From assembly GCA_964465945.1 (NCBI GenBank), contig CAYXMM010000005.1:128946-192945 (forward strand): 64,000 nt of DNA. The letters run 5' to 3'. A model generated the notes under the pieces. The model made no database searches. It saw only the letters and a list, made by a program, of their open reading frames with translations, and had not been told where the DNA came from. This DNA comes from JAJRPT01 sp964465945. Lineage in GTDB: Bacteria; Bacteroidota; Ignavibacteria; Kapaibacteriales; UBA2268. Position numbers and translations under genes: made by a program. Positions 10,044-19,184 of this stretch are shown piece by piece (within the stretch, counting starts at the first letter, position 1; every line of letters starts with the position of its first letter).

Positions 10044-11521
10044 AATATTTCCTTAAAAGAGAAGTAGCTTACAATTATGATAAATATTGTATAAATGAAA
10101 TGCAAGTCCCAAGTCAAATACTAATGGAAAATGCTGCTCATTCCACTTTTAATGAAATTATGCAACTTAAAGAAATTGAAAGTGTTAAGAATATATTAAT
10201 TTTATGTGGCTCAGGCAATAATGGGGGAGATGGTTTTGCATTAGCTCGATACTTATCGAATAAGTTTAATATAGAAATTTACTTCAATAGTGATATTGAA
10301 GAAATGTCTAATGAAACTTTGACTAATTATAAAATTTGTAAGAACTTAGATATATCAATTCATAATGAAATAAAAAAGCAAAATTACGACTTAATAATTG
10401 AAGCAATGACAGGGATTGGGGTTGTTGAAAACATTCATTCTAAATTATCAACAATTCTTAAAAATGTTAATAATTTAAAAGGGTTAAAAATTGCATTAGA
10501 TACACCTGCTGGATTGAATGCTGATACTGGAATCGCAAATATAGATGCCTTTCGTGCTGATTACACTTTTACAATGTTTGCCCCAAAACCTGGTTTATTC
10601 ATTAATGACGGACAAGAAGTATCTGGAAAAGTAATATCTATAAGCTTAGGAATACCAGACAAATACTTAAATGACTTTACATCAATTAAAGCATTTGAAA
10701 AGCAAGACTGGGAACTACTAATAAAACCACGGAAGCAAAACACTTCAAAATTTGACTATGGCATAATTTCAATTATTGCTGGCTCAAAAAATATGTTAGG
10801 AGCTGGCGTTTTGTCGGCAAATTCTGCAATAACAGCAGGTGCTGGCTTAGTACATTTAATTACAACAGAAAGACATTCAAGTTTATTACCAGAGGTAATT
10901 TGCCATTGTTTTGAACAAAATAAGTATGGAAGTCTACCATTAAAATATCTTAATGAAATTCTTGAAGCCATTGATAAATCAGATACTATTGCAATTGGAC
11001 CAGGAATATCAAACGACCCTGAAATTTTGCATTTAGTTCATAAAATAATCGAAAATAATCAAGAAAAAAGGATAATCTTAGATGCAGATGCCTTAAAGTG
11101 TATAGATAGTGATTCTCAATTAAGCCAGAATTTTATTATTACTCCACACATTGGCGAATTTGCCAAAATTACGAATTTAGAAAGAACATTTATCGAAAAT
11201 AATCGTTTAGATTTAGTAGAAGAGTGGTCAAAGAAGTTGAATTGTACTATACTTTTAAAAGGAAATCCAAGTTTAATTTCAAATAACGGAAAAATTAATT
11301 TGAACTTAACTGGCAATTCTGGTTTAGCAACAGCTGGTAGCGGTGATGTACTTACTGGTATTTTATCGGCAACTTACTCAAGATATAAGGACCCTCTCTT
11401 TTCAGCCACTTTAGCTGCTTTTGTTCATGGTGAGTTAGCAGATAATTATATTAAAAAGTATTCAAAAAGCAGTTTAACAGCAAGTAAAATTATAGATGAA
11501 CTTAAAAGTTATGAAATCTAA
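10040..11521 (+). CDS. nnr: Bifunctional NAD(P)H-hydrate epimerase / ADP-dependent NAD(P)H-hydrate dehydratase
   Basis: 493 residues, typical for the fused NnrE-NnrD protein. It repairs hydrated NADH and NADPH: the N-terminal YjeF half (about 1-210) epimerises NAD(P)HX and the C-terminal ribokinase-like half (about 225-490) dehydrates the S-form using ADP. Diagnostic text is CGSGNNGGDGFALAR (about 55-70) in the epimerase and AIGPGIS (near 320) plus LATAGSGDVLTGIL (near 430) in the dehydratase. The gene overlaps the upstream acyl-CoA ligase by 4 bases and the downstream VanZ gene by 11 bases, indicating one operon. Confidence 0.93.
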   Translation: MKYFLKREVAYNYDKYCINEMQVPSQILMENAAHSTFNEIMQLKEIESVKNILILCGSGNNGGDGFALARYLSNKFNIEIYFNSDIEEMSNETLTNYKICKNLDISIHNEIKKQNYDLIIEAMTGIGVVENIHSKLSTILKNVNNLKGLKIALDTPAGLNADTGIANIDAFRADYTFTMFAPKPGLFINDGQEVSGKVISISLGIPDKYLNDFTSIKAFEKQDWELLIKPRKQNTSKFDYGIISIIAGSKNMLGAGVLSANSAITAGAGLVHLITTERHSSLLPEVICHCFEQNKYGSLPLKYLNEILEAIDKSDTIAIGPGISNDPEILHLVHKIIENNQEKRIILDADALKCIDSDSQLSQNFIITPHIGEFAKITNLERTFIENNRLDLVEEWSKKLNCTILLKGNPSLISNNGKINLNLTGNSGLATAGSGDVLTGILSATYSRYKDPLFSATLAAFVHGELADNYIKKYSKSSLTASKIIDELKSYEI

Positions 11522-11906
11522 AAAGATTGTTTTCTCTCTACCATTTATATTAGCAAGTATTGCAATATTTATTGCTTCACATCAAGATGGTGCCCCCTTT
11601 GATGATAGTTTATTTGCTTTCCAAGATAAAGTATTACATTTTTCAGCGTATTTTATTTATGGTGTAACTATACAACTATATTTGTTAAGATATAGACTAT
11701 ACAAGCATAAATATATAATATATACAATATTAATTGGCTCTTTATTTGGAATCTCAGACGAAATACATCAATACTTTATTCCTAACAGGTCAACAGACGT
11801 CTTTGATTGGATTGCTGATACTATGGGGGTAACTGCCTCACTTTCAATTTCTGTTTATCTTAAAAAGATATTTAATTTTATTTCAAATAAGTATAATTTA
11901 AAATAG
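11511..11906 (+). CDS. VanZ family membrane protein
   Basis: 131 residues from the ATG at 11511, with about four hydrophobic segments. VanZ-family signature residues appear as SDEIHQYFIPNRSTDVFDW (about 82-100), preceded by a DKVLHFSAYF segment. I chose 11511 over an in-frame ATG at 11496 because the protein then begins MKSKK before the first membrane span; 11496 is also possible. VanZ is linked to low-level teicoplanin resistance in enterococci, but most family members are uncharacterised membrane proteins, so no resistance is inferred. It converges on dnaE, whose stop is only 3 bases away, and no hairpin terminator separates them. Confidence 0.85.
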   Translation: MKSKKIVFSLPFILASIAIFIASHQDGAPFDDSLFAFQDKVLHFSAYFIYGVTIQLYLLRYRLYKHKYIIYTILIGSLFGISDEIHQYFIPNRSTDVFDWIADTMGVTASLSISVYLKKIFNFISNKYNLK

Positions 11907-11908
11907 AA

Positions 11909-14900
11909 CTAATTAGAACTAACATTTAGCTCCCCTTTCAAAATAAACCGAACTGAACTTGTTGTGAAAATTTCAATAACTTTATTTATATTTTCATTAT
12001 TTAATTCCAGAGTAACATTTTCGCTTAAATAAGATTTCTTCGTATCAAGTTGTTTATTTATAAGAGTATATTGAATATAAACATTTGAATTAGTACTTTT
12101 ATTATCTTCAAGTAAATTATAAAACTGATTTAACTGCTCAGTAGAGCTAGTAGATTCTTCATTAACCCACAATTTAAGTCCAATACTCTTATTCTTTGCT
12201 GCATTTTCAAGAGTATCCGCAGAGGATATATTAAATAATGTTTTATTATTTTCATCGTTAAATCCACCAAATCTCTCTTTGTTAATTCCCTGCACAATGA
12301 GAATTGAATCTTTTTTCAATAATTCAGAGTAACGAGAATAAACTTCACTTGGAGCAAATAATTCCATTTTACCATATAAATCTTCAAACTCTATAAATGC
12401 CATTGGATTATTTTCTCTATCTAAGCGAGTTCTTACTTGACTAATCATTCCAATTAATGTAAATTCTGTTCTTTGAGGGACATTCTTCATATTACTTGTG
12501 TTATATTTAGTCAAAGAGAAAATATATGGTTCATAATTATTAAGTGGATGCCCTGAAACATAAAAATTCAAATATTCTTTTTCTTTCTCTAAACGTTCTA
12601 ATTCAGTCCAAACAGGAGCTTCAGCAAGTCTCAATTCTGTTGAATCACATTCTACGTCACCAAACATACTATTCAACTGCATCTCATTTTCTTCCTGCTT
12701 TTTCTTAGAATACTCTAAAACAAGTTCAACACTTGCCATTAAGGAATTTCGATGCCCTATGTTTAACGAATCAAATGCACCACTGCAAATCAGTGCTTCT
12801 ATTGTTCTTTTATTAATCAAATGAATATCCACTCTTGCTGCAAAGTCGAATAAATCCTTAAATTTACCATCTTTTCTTGCATTTAAAATGCTTTCAGACG
12901 CAGGAATCCCAACATTTTTAATAGCGGATAAGCCAAAATAAATTGTATCGCCTTTCGCATAAAAATTAGTTTCAGAATTATTAATGTCAGGCGGAAGTAA
13001 TTTAAGACCATAAACTTTAGCATTTTCTCGAAGTTCAACAATCTTCTTTTGGTCATTAATTTCTGAGGTCATATTTGCTGCAATAAACTCAGCAGGGTAA
13101 TGTGCCTTTAAAAAAGCAGTTTGAAATGCCACAAATGAATACGCAACGGCATGAGACTTATTAAATCCATAATTTGCAAATTTCTCAATCAAATCATATA
13201 TTTGTTCGGCTAATTTTTCTTCTATTTTATTGTTAGCTTTTGCGCCTTCCATAAATTTAGGTTTCAGCGAACTCATTGCTTTTGTGTCTTTCTTTCCCAT
13301 TGCACGACGCAAAATATCTGCTTCGCCAAGTGAAAAACCGGCAACATCCTGAACTAACCGCATTACCTGTTCTTGATATACAATAACTCCGTAAGTTTTT
13401 TCAAGTGAGGATTTCATTGAAGGGTGTAAGTATGTAATTTCTTCTTTGCCATGTTTCCTGTCAATGAAAGCAGGAATATTATCCATAGGTCCAGGTCTAT
13501 ATAAGGCGTTCATTGCAGAAATTTCTTCAAGTCCTTCTGGCTTTAGTTTTCTCAAACTCTCCTGCATCCCGGAAGATTCAAATTGGAACACTGAAAGCGT
13601 ATCTCCATTACCAAATAACTGATATGTTTTCTTATCATCAAGAGGAATTTTATCTATATCAAAAGTAATATTATGATTTTGCTTTATTTGTTCAAGTGTT
13701 TGTTCGATTATACTAAGTGTTTTCAAACCTAAAAAGTCCATCTTTAAAAGACCACCTTTTTCAAGATACTTCATAGAATATTGAGTAGCAATGTTAATTC
13801 CATTTGTCTTGTCTTTATTGACTTTCATAATTGGAACAAACTCTGTCAAATCACCTGGTGCAATAACAACCCCAGCAGCGTGAATACCTGTGTTTCTTAT
13901 TTTATTCTCTAAAACTAAAGCATAATCAATTAACTGCCCCATTTTATAGTCATCTTCATCTATTTTATTTGAAGCGATTAATTGAATCGCTCTCTCAGAG
14001 TTTTCAAGCCCTTTTTCTTTATAATTAGTATATATATCCTTTAAATGCGAAAGTTCAGGTAGTTTTAATACGCCCTCGATTGGCTCAACAACACCAAATT
14101 TCACAGGAATCTTCTTTGTTATGTCCTTAATTTTAAATAATGGAATATTTAAAACCCTACCTATGTCTGTTAAAACGGCTTTCGAGGTTAACTTTCCAAA
14201 AGTAACAATTTGTGAAACTGCTGTTTCACCATAAAACTCTTTTACATAATTTATTACAATTTCTCTTTTATCATCACTAAAGTCAATGTCTATATCGGGC
14301 ATAGACACTCTTTCAGGATTTAAGAATCTTTCAAAGAGTAAGTCATAATCAAGTGGATTGACATTTGTGATTTTCAATGCAAAAGCGACAAGTGAGCCAG
14401 CCGCCGAACCCCTACCAGGTCCAACGCTCACACCTCGTTTCCTTGCTTCTCTGATAAAATCCCAAACAATTAAAAAATAACCAGGGAAGCCCATTGAGTT
14501 TATTATGCTTAATTCATATTTAGCTCTATCAACAACTTCATTACTTAGTTCACCTTCACTAAATCTTTCGTGTAGACCCTCAAAAACAAGTTCTTCTAAA
14601 TATTCATCTAAATTTGAAGCTTTTGATGAAGGTGGAATCGGGAATACAGGCATATAATTAGATTTTAAATCTAACTCTACATTACACATATCCGCAATCT
14701 TTACCGTATTTTCAATTGCCTCGGGTAAATCTTTAAATAATTCAATCATTTCAGATTTACTTTTAAAGTAAAACTCCTTCGATTGAAATCTTAGATTTTC
14801 AACATCGACTTTATTTTCCGAATCTGTTGTAAGGTTTTGAATCATCAACAAAACATTATGCGGAACTGCGTGTGCTTTTTCAGTGTAATGAACGTTGTTA

Positions 14901-15520
14901 GTAGCAACTATCTGAATATCAAGTTCCCGTGCTATTTTTAGTTGTTCTGTAATTAGCTCATTTGTTTCAGGTAGTCCATTTCTTTGAAGTTCAATGTAAA
15001 AGTCATCTTTGAAAATTGATTTATAGCGATATGCTGCTTCTTTTGCACTAACGTAATCTTGAGTCCTAAGATAAGTTTCAATTTCGCCACCTGAACCAAC
15101 TGCGCCAATTCCACCAGATAAAGCGATAATTCCTTCTGAATATTCTGTTAAAACATCAATATCAATTCGAGGACGATAATAGAATCCTTCCGTAAAACCA
15201 ATTGAAGTTAACTTCGATAAATTTTTATATCCAGTTAAGTTCTTTGCAAGAAGAGTTAAATGAAAAAACTTTTTTCCACTGGAGTTTGTATTTTTATCCA
15301 GTCTAGACCCATTCGCAACATTAGCCCTAAACCCAAGTATAGGTTTTATTCCTTTAGATTCTGTATAATGCTCTAAAGCTGCATACATAACCCCACTATC
15401 AGTAATTGCAAGTGCCTTTTGATTATCTGCAACAGCTTTTTTAATCAAATCTTTAACTTCGGCACTTGATTCAAGTACAGAATAGTGCGAATGGACATTG
15501 AGGTGAACAAAGTCTAACAT
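11909..15520 (-). CDS. dnaE: DNA polymerase III alpha subunit
   Basis: 1203 residues, full length for a DnaE1-type replicative polymerase. Order: PHP domain (about 1-270), palm with GPGRGSAAGS (about residue 365) and the catalytic carboxylates in MPDIDIDF (about 407), thumb and fingers (KMDFLGLKTL near 595, YQEQVMRL near 710, FNKSHAVAY near 795), helix-hairpin-helix, and an OB fold near 1020-1070 (FTLIGMISQVRTRLDR). The C-terminal tail of about 100 residues contacts tau or clamp in other species. Several metal ligands of the PHP site are replaced (see findings), which argues that proofreading is done by a separate epsilon subunit. No other replication gene is nearby. Confidence 0.96.
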   Translation of the reverse strand: MLDFVHLNVHSHYSVLESSAEVKDLIKKAVADNQKALAITDSGVMYAALEHYTESKGIKPILGFRANVANGSRLDKNTNSSGKKFFHLTLLAKNLTGYKNLSKLTSIGFTEGFYYRPRIDIDVLTEYSEGIIALSGGIGAVGSGGEIETYLRTQDYVSAKEAAYRYKSIFKDDFYIELQRNGLPETNELITEQLKIARELDIQIVATNNVHYTEKAHAVPHNVLLMIQNLTTDSENKVDVENLRFQSKEFYFKSKSEMIELFKDLPEAIENTVKIADMCNVELDLKSNYMPVFPIPPSSKASNLDEYLEELVFEGLHERFSEGELSNEVVDRAKYELSIINSMGFPGYFLIVWDFIREARKRGVSVGPGRGSAAGSLVAFALKITNVNPLDYDLLFERFLNPERVSMPDIDIDFSDDKREIVINYVKEFYGETAVSQIVTFGKLTSKAVLTDIGRVLNIPLFKIKDITKKIPVKFGVVEPIEGVLKLPELSHLKDIYTNYKEKGLENSERAIQLIASNKIDEDDYKMGQLIDYALVLENKIRNTGIHAAGVVIAPGDLTEFVPIMKVNKDKTNGINIATQYSMKYLEKGGLLKMDFLGLKTLSIIEQTLEQIKQNHNITFDIDKIPLDDKKTYQLFGNGDTLSVFQFESSGMQESLRKLKPEGLEEISAMNALYRPGPMDNIPAFIDRKHGKEEITYLHPSMKSSLEKTYGVIVYQEQVMRLVQDVAGFSLGEADILRRAMGKKDTKAMSSLKPKFMEGAKANNKIEEKLAEQIYDLIEKFANYGFNKSHAVAYSFVAFQTAFLKAHYPAEFIAANMTSEINDQKKIVELRENAKVYGLKLLPPDINNSETNFYAKGDTIYFGLSAIKNVGIPASESILNARKDGKFKDLFDFAARVDIHLINKRTIEALICSGAFDSLNIGHRNSLMASVELVLEYSKKKQEENEMQLNSMFGDVECDSTELRLAEAPVWTELERLEKEKEYLNFYVSGHPLNNYEPYIFSLTKYNTSNMKNVPQRTEFTLIGMISQVRTRLDRENNPMAFIEFEDLYGKMELFAPSEVYSRYSELLKKDSILIVQGINKERFGGFNDENNKTLFNISSADTLENAAKNKSIGLKLWVNEESTSSTEQLNQFYNLLEDNKSTNSNVYIQYTLINKQLDTKKSYLSENVTLELNNENINKVIEIFTTSSVRFILKGELNVSSN

Positions 15521-15570
15521 TTCAAACTCATATCATATTTATGTAGAAAATAAATTGAATAAACTTAATA

Positions 15571-15858
15571 CTAAATAGCAACTATGCTTTTAATATCTTC
15601 ATTCCAAGATTTGCTGTAGTATTCTGTAATTCTTCCAACTTCTAAATCTTTGTCATCTAAAACAACAAGAGTCGGAACTCTTTTAATTTGAAATTTTTCA
15701 ATATCTTCCCTTGGTTCTGATTTTGTATTATTCACATCATAAAAGTAGATATCGCTTTTACTTATATTTAGTTCTTTAAAAGTAGAAAGAATTTCAGGTA
15801 GTGCGGCTAAACACACAGGACACCAATTCCCAGAAAATAGATGAAAAGATTTTTGCAT
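15571..15858 (-). CDS. Small thioredoxin-family protein
   Basis: 95 residues, a minimal thioredoxin fold without signal peptide. The redox motif is WCPVC (residues 12-16), preceded by the Trp usual in thioredoxins; the cis-Pro region is KRVPTLVVLDD near residue 65. The CPVC active site differs from the CGPC of classical thioredoxin and resembles small thioredoxins of unknown target. It lies 50 bases before dnaE on the same strand and could be co-transcribed with it. Cytosolic disulfide exchange is inferred. Confidence 0.8.
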   Translation of the reverse strand: MQKSFHLFSGNWCPVCLAALPEILSTFKELNISKSDIYFYDVNNTKSEPREDIEKFQIKRVPTLVVLDDKDLEVGRITEYYSKSWNEDIKSIVAI

Positions 15859-15995
15859 ATTTATCCTTTTTTAATATTTCAATTAAATCAAAAATAATAA
15901 TATTTTACATTTTATTCAAACGAATTTCCACTTTGTTAATAACAATAGCTTTAATTAATATTATTTAATTTTACAATATATTTTTCTTAATTTCG

Positions 15996-16011
15996 GTATG
16001 TTAAAACATAC
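15996..16011. promoter_or_regulatory. Perfect inverted repeat upstream of paaD, candidate operator
   Basis: GTATGTT-AA-AACATAC is a perfect 7-base inverted repeat with a 2-base centre. It lies 19 bases before the paaD start, in the divergent gap with the thioredoxin gene. Directly upstream is TAATTTCG (15988-15995), one mismatch from TAnnTTTG, so a bound dimer would sit at the probable transcription start. No regulator gene is adjacent. Confidence 0.4.
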
Positions 16012-16030
16012 ATTTTGAAAGATTAGTTGA

Positions 16031-16519
16031 ATGATTGATAAATTATTTGAAATTGTGAACAATGTAAAAGACCCAGAAATACCTACAATTTCCGTTGTGG
16101 AATTAGGAGTTGTTAGAAATATTGAAATGATTAATGAGGAAATTTATGTAACAATAACTCCAACATATTCGGGCTGTCCGGCTCTTGACGTAATGAGACG
16201 CGATATTGAAACAGAATTAAATAAAAATGGCTTTGAGAAAGTAAAAGTAGTTACTCAATTAAGCCCAGCTTGGACTACAGATTGGCTTACAGATGAAGCA
16301 AAGCTTAAACTTATTCAATCTAAAATCGCTCCACCTGTAATGAAATCAAATGAATATTCAAGTTTATTAAATGTACTCGACGATTCCCCACCAGTTGAAT
16401 GCCCTTATTGTAATTCAATGAATACAAGATTAATAGCGGAATTTGGAACAACAGCATGTAAAGCACTATACTCTTGTAACGCTTGTTTTCAACCTTTTGA
16501 TTATTTTAAACCACATTAA
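16031..16519 (+). CDS. paaD: PaaD-like phenylacetyl-CoA epoxidase assembly protein (MIP18 domain plus zinc ribbon)
   Basis: 162 residues. The N-terminal MIP18/DUF59 domain (about 1-90) has PTYSGCPALDVM with the Cys conserved in Fe-S/iron delivery proteins. The C-terminal zinc ribbon has CPYCNS (about 120-125), then TACKALYSCNACFQPF (about 140-157). This two-part layout is diagnostic for PaaD/PaaJ, which matures the diiron PaaABCE epoxidase of phenylacetate degradation. None of paaA, B, C or E is in the window, so either the complex is encoded elsewhere or this protein serves another Fe or Fe-S target. It overlaps the end of truA by 14 bases tail to tail. Confidence 0.88.
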   Translation: MIDKLFEIVNNVKDPEIPTISVVELGVVRNIEMINEEIYVTITPTYSGCPALDVMRRDIETELNKNGFEKVKVVTQLSPAWTTDWLTDEAKLKLIQSKIAPPVMKSNEYSSLLNVLDDSPPVECPYCNSMNTRLIAEFGTTACKALYSCNACFQPFDYFKPH

Positions 16520-17321
16520 TTTCTTCCTCATCAGATATAGTATCAAAAGGAGAAATGGAGTCATTTAATACATTATTTGGATAGTATACTTTTTCTAACA
16601 CAAGTCCATTGGGAGTAGCAAGAGGAGAAGTAAAGTCGCGTCTTGGATTATTAAATAAATCTTCGATTTCTACTATATCGCGTTTTTCTCGCCCAATGTC
16701 AATCATAAATCCAACTAGTGACCGCACCATTGAATATACAAAACGATTGGCTTTGATATGAAATTTAAACTTATAATCATTTAGTCTTTCCCAATAACAA
16801 AATTCAACATTGCAAACATAACTTTTTGTATCTTTATTGTTTTTTGAAAAGCTTGTAAAATCATGAATGCCAATAAAATATTCTGCGGCATCATTCATTA
16901 GTTCAAAATTTATTGGATAGGGGACAAAAGACTCAAATTGAGTATTAAATATAGTGTCTTTAGTTGAAATTGTATACGAATACTCTCTCGCATCGGCATA
17001 AAATCTTGAACTGAAACCAAGTTTTACGAATTGTGCAGATATTACTTTAATATCGTTTGGCAAAAGATTATTTAAAACTTTGTGAAGTTTTTCGATAGGA
17101 ACAAATAGGCGATTATAAAACTTAAAATCAACAACTTGCCCGGCAGCATGGACACCTCTGTCCGTCCTGCCGGAAGCTGCTACTAAGATTGGAACTCCAA
17201 AGAACTCTTTAAGGGCTTTTTCTAATTCACCTTGAATTGACTTTTGGGTTGGGTCTTTTTGCTTTTGCCACCCAAAATACTTTGTTCCGTCATATTCTAT
17301 AACTAAGGCAATTTTTCTCAT
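16506..17321 (-). CDS. truA: tRNA pseudouridine(38-40) synthase TruA
   Basis: 271 residues, normal for TruA. It isomerises uridines 38-40 in the anticodon stem of tRNAs. The catalytic aspartate is D54 in GRTDRGVHAAGQV; the N-terminal YDGTKYFGWQKQ (10-21) and the C-terminal RFVYSMVRSLVG (about 200-211) are TruA signatures. Its ATG overlaps the stop codon of the upstream secreted-protein gene by one base (TAATG), so reinitiation coupling is likely. About 20 C-terminal residues (acidic, ending EEEINVV) extend past the usual core. Confidence 0.95.
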   Translation of the reverse strand: MRKIALVIEYDGTKYFGWQKQKDPTQKSIQGELEKALKEFFGVPILVAASGRTDRGVHAAGQVVDFKFYNRLFVPIEKLHKVLNNLLPNDIKVISAQFVKLGFSSRFYADAREYSYTISTKDTIFNTQFESFVPYPINFELMNDAAEYFIGIHDFTSFSKNNKDTKSYVCNVEFCYWERLNDYKFKFHIKANRFVYSMVRSLVGFMIDIGREKRDIVEIEDLFNNPRRDFTSPLATPNGLVLEKVYYPNNVLNDSISPFDTISDEEEINVV

Positions 17322-18214
17322 TAATTTTTTACAAACTTAACAACATCTTTTGTATTTGTGTTTTCAAGAATTAAAAAATAAGTTCCTCTTTTTAAATTAC
17401 TTATATCAACATTTAATAAATTGTTGTTCAAAAGCAATTGACTATTTAATTTATACTCATTACCTAATAAATCAACAATTTTATAATTATTATAAACTTC
17501 TTTCAAGCTTACAATAATCTCATCACCTGCAGGTTGAGGATATAATTTTAATTCTCTTTTATAGTTAAAATCTTTCTCCACTGAAGTTGAAGTTTGAGTA
17601 ATTTTGCATTCTCCATCAGTTCCATTAATTGCATTCATTCTACATGCAAAAACATCATTATTAGCTTCATCTCTATAATAAATGTACCAATGAGGTTCTT
17701 CAATAGTCCCATCTTCTTTTTCCATTGCATTTAAGGATATGAAAGTAAAACTTGCTTCTGGATGAGCAGTAACTAAATCTGAATAATTAGTTTTAGATTT
17801 CAAAAATCCCATAAAGTAATCTGCTAATTTGTAGTCGCCTTCTAATTTTAAAGCTGGAAATTCAATTCCGTCTAAAGGTAAACTTGGAACAATAGTTCTT
17901 ATATCCAAATATGTTCCAAAAGTTTTAATTAAAGGAATTAGTGTAGTTTGAGCATCATCTTGACCATTCATAAACCCATACAACCAACCATTTGAGTTTC
18001 CGTTTTCTAAATTAAAAGAGGCATCTTGCGAAAGATTAGGAAACATTTTTTTTGTATTCGCTGCACCAATACCTATTAAAACAGGGTTTTGAATTTCTGC
18101 TCCTGCTAATTCTGCTGCTTTTGTTAGTCCATCACTTGCTTTAAACTCAGTAAGTAGTTGTCCATAACTTAATGTTGTAAAAAGCAAAAAAATACTTGTA
18201 AAAACTTTAAACAT
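17321..18214 (-). CDS. Secreted protein with C-terminal Por (type IX secretion) sorting domain
   Basis: 297 residues from the ATG at 18214. The frame extends to a TTG at 18256, but 18214 gives an immediate signal peptide (MFKVFTSIFLLFTTLSYGQ) with an AAAGG ribosome site 8 to 12 bases ahead. The body (about 20-215) is not recognised. The last about 75 residues (ELKLYPQPAGDEIIVSL ... ISNLKRGTYFLIL) have the beta-sandwich pattern of type IX sorting domains: LYPxPA at the start and L..GxYFL near the end. The product should be exported and attached to or released from the cell surface. It shares a one-base stop/start overlap with truA. Confidence 0.72.
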   Translation of the reverse strand: MFKVFTSIFLLFTTLSYGQLLTEFKASDGLTKAAELAGAEIQNPVLIGIGAANTKKMFPNLSQDASFNLENGNSNGWLYGFMNGQDDAQTTLIPLIKTFGTYLDIRTIVPSLPLDGIEFPALKLEGDYKLADYFMGFLKSKTNYSDLVTAHPEASFTFISLNAMEKEDGTIEEPHWYIYYRDEANNDVFACRMNAINGTDGECKITQTSTSVEKDFNYKRELKLYPQPAGDEIIVSLKEVYNNYKIVDLLGNEYKLNSQLLLNNNLLNVDISNLKRGTYFLILENTNTKDVVKFVKN

Positions 18215-18300
18215 ATAAAAACCTTTATAAAAATTATTAAAAATTATTTTCGTCAATCATAAATTATTTACAAAAATACTAAATATTCATTAAAAAAAAG

Positions 18301-18334
18301 TATCTTTCATAATAAAGTATCTTTCATAATAAGG
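18301..18334. repeat. Two tandem 17-base direct repeats upstream of a secreted-protein operon
   Basis: TATCTTTCATAATAAAG (18301-18317) is followed at once by TATCTTTCATAATAAGG (18318-18334), one mismatch apart, and by a partial third copy (TATTCTTTA). The pair sits in the divergent gap between 18214 and 18381, ending 19 bases before a -7-like element at 18354. It could be a regulator binding array. Confidence 0.6.
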
Positions 18335-18353
18335 TATTCTTTATTTTATTTGG

Positions 18354-18361
18354 TATATTTG
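18354..18361 (+). promoter_or_regulatory. Candidate -7 element (TATATTTG) for the 18381 operon
   Basis: TATATTTG fits TAnnTTTG and ends 19 bases before the ATG at 18381, giving a very short leader. The -33 position holds AAGG instead of TTTG and abuts the tandem direct repeats, as would fit an activator-dependent promoter. Confidence 0.4.
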
Positions 18362-18380
18362 AAGTTTAAAAAATTTCAAT

Positions 18381-19184
18381 ATGAAAAAAATACTCCTAAT
18401 ATTTTTATTCTCTTATTTTAGTTTATTCTCTACATCAATTAAATATAATGATATTGTTATTGAAAGAGGGAATAATTATTTCATATCTTTCATTATCGAA
18501 GATATAACTCAAAACTTAGATGAAAACTCAGAAGTAAGTTTAACATTTTCTTATAACGGGTTTATGATAAATCCATTAAGTTTTGAAGGAACAAATATTG
18601 AAGTAACCGATTTTAAAAGCGATTTGAATATTGAAGATATTAGAAAATCAATTCTAAGTTTAAAATTAAAAATAAAAGATTTAGATTTAATTAAAAATTC
18701 AATTGACACCTTATTTTTATTAAATATTGAAGCATTAGCTTCGCAGGATTCAGTTTCACAAATTGGTTTAGAGAATTTCAAAATTGATGAACAAGAATTT
18801 ACAATTGATTATATTGCCGGTAAGATTAAAACAAAAAGTTTAATGATAAATCTGGAAAATGACGTAAGCAATGTATATCCTAACCCATTTATTTTGACTT
18901 CTACAATAGACCTAAATATTTATTATGATTCAAAATTATCTATAAATCTATATCCAATTGATGCGCGGTCAATGTTATATAATATCGAACGAAATTATTT
19001 TAGAATATTAATATATGATAGTTCTAATAATGAAATTAAGTTTAATGAAGGTATGCAAATTTTAGCTGGAAGATATAAAATGGTTCTTTTTCCTAATAAG
19101 AATATGATTTCATCTGGCTCATATCAAATTCAAATCAAACTAAATGAAAATACTTATTATAAAAATTTCATTTACGGGGAATAA
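18381..19184 (+). CDS. Secreted protein with degenerate C-terminal sorting-like domain
   Basis: 267 residues with a signal peptide (MKKILLIFLFSYFSLFSTS). The first 150 residues look like an Ig/cohesin-type beta-sandwich (alternating hydrophobic strands, e.g. VSLTFSYNGFMINPLSFEG), but I do not recognise a family. From about 168 the text NVYPNPFILTSTIDLNI begins a module like the Por secretion domain, which then continues longer than usual and ends SGSYQIQIKLNENTYYKNF. Its stop overlaps the ATG of the IgGFc-like gene by one base (TAATG), so the two are coupled and may form one envelope complex. Confidence 0.6.
   Translation: MKKILLIFLFSYFSLFSTSIKYNDIVIERGNNYFISFIIEDITQNLDENSEVSLTFSYNGFMINPLSFEGTNIEVTDFKSDLNIEDIRKSILSLKLKIKDLDLIKNSIDTLFLLNIEALASQDSVSQIGLENFKIDEQEFTIDYIAGKIKTKSLMINLENDVSNVYPNPFILTSTIDLNIYYDSKLSINLYPIDARSMLYNIERNYFRILIYDSSNNEIKFNEGMQILAGRYKMVLFPNKNMISSGSYQIQIKLNENTYYKNFIYGE

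Noticed and set aside
11509..11521. Frameshift between NAD(P)HX repair gene and VanZ gene
   Set aside because: Both proteins are complete with normal ends; the overlap is ordinary coupling.
18301..18334. Start of a CRISPR array
   Set aside because: Only two adjacent 17-base units with no spacer between them and no cas gene.
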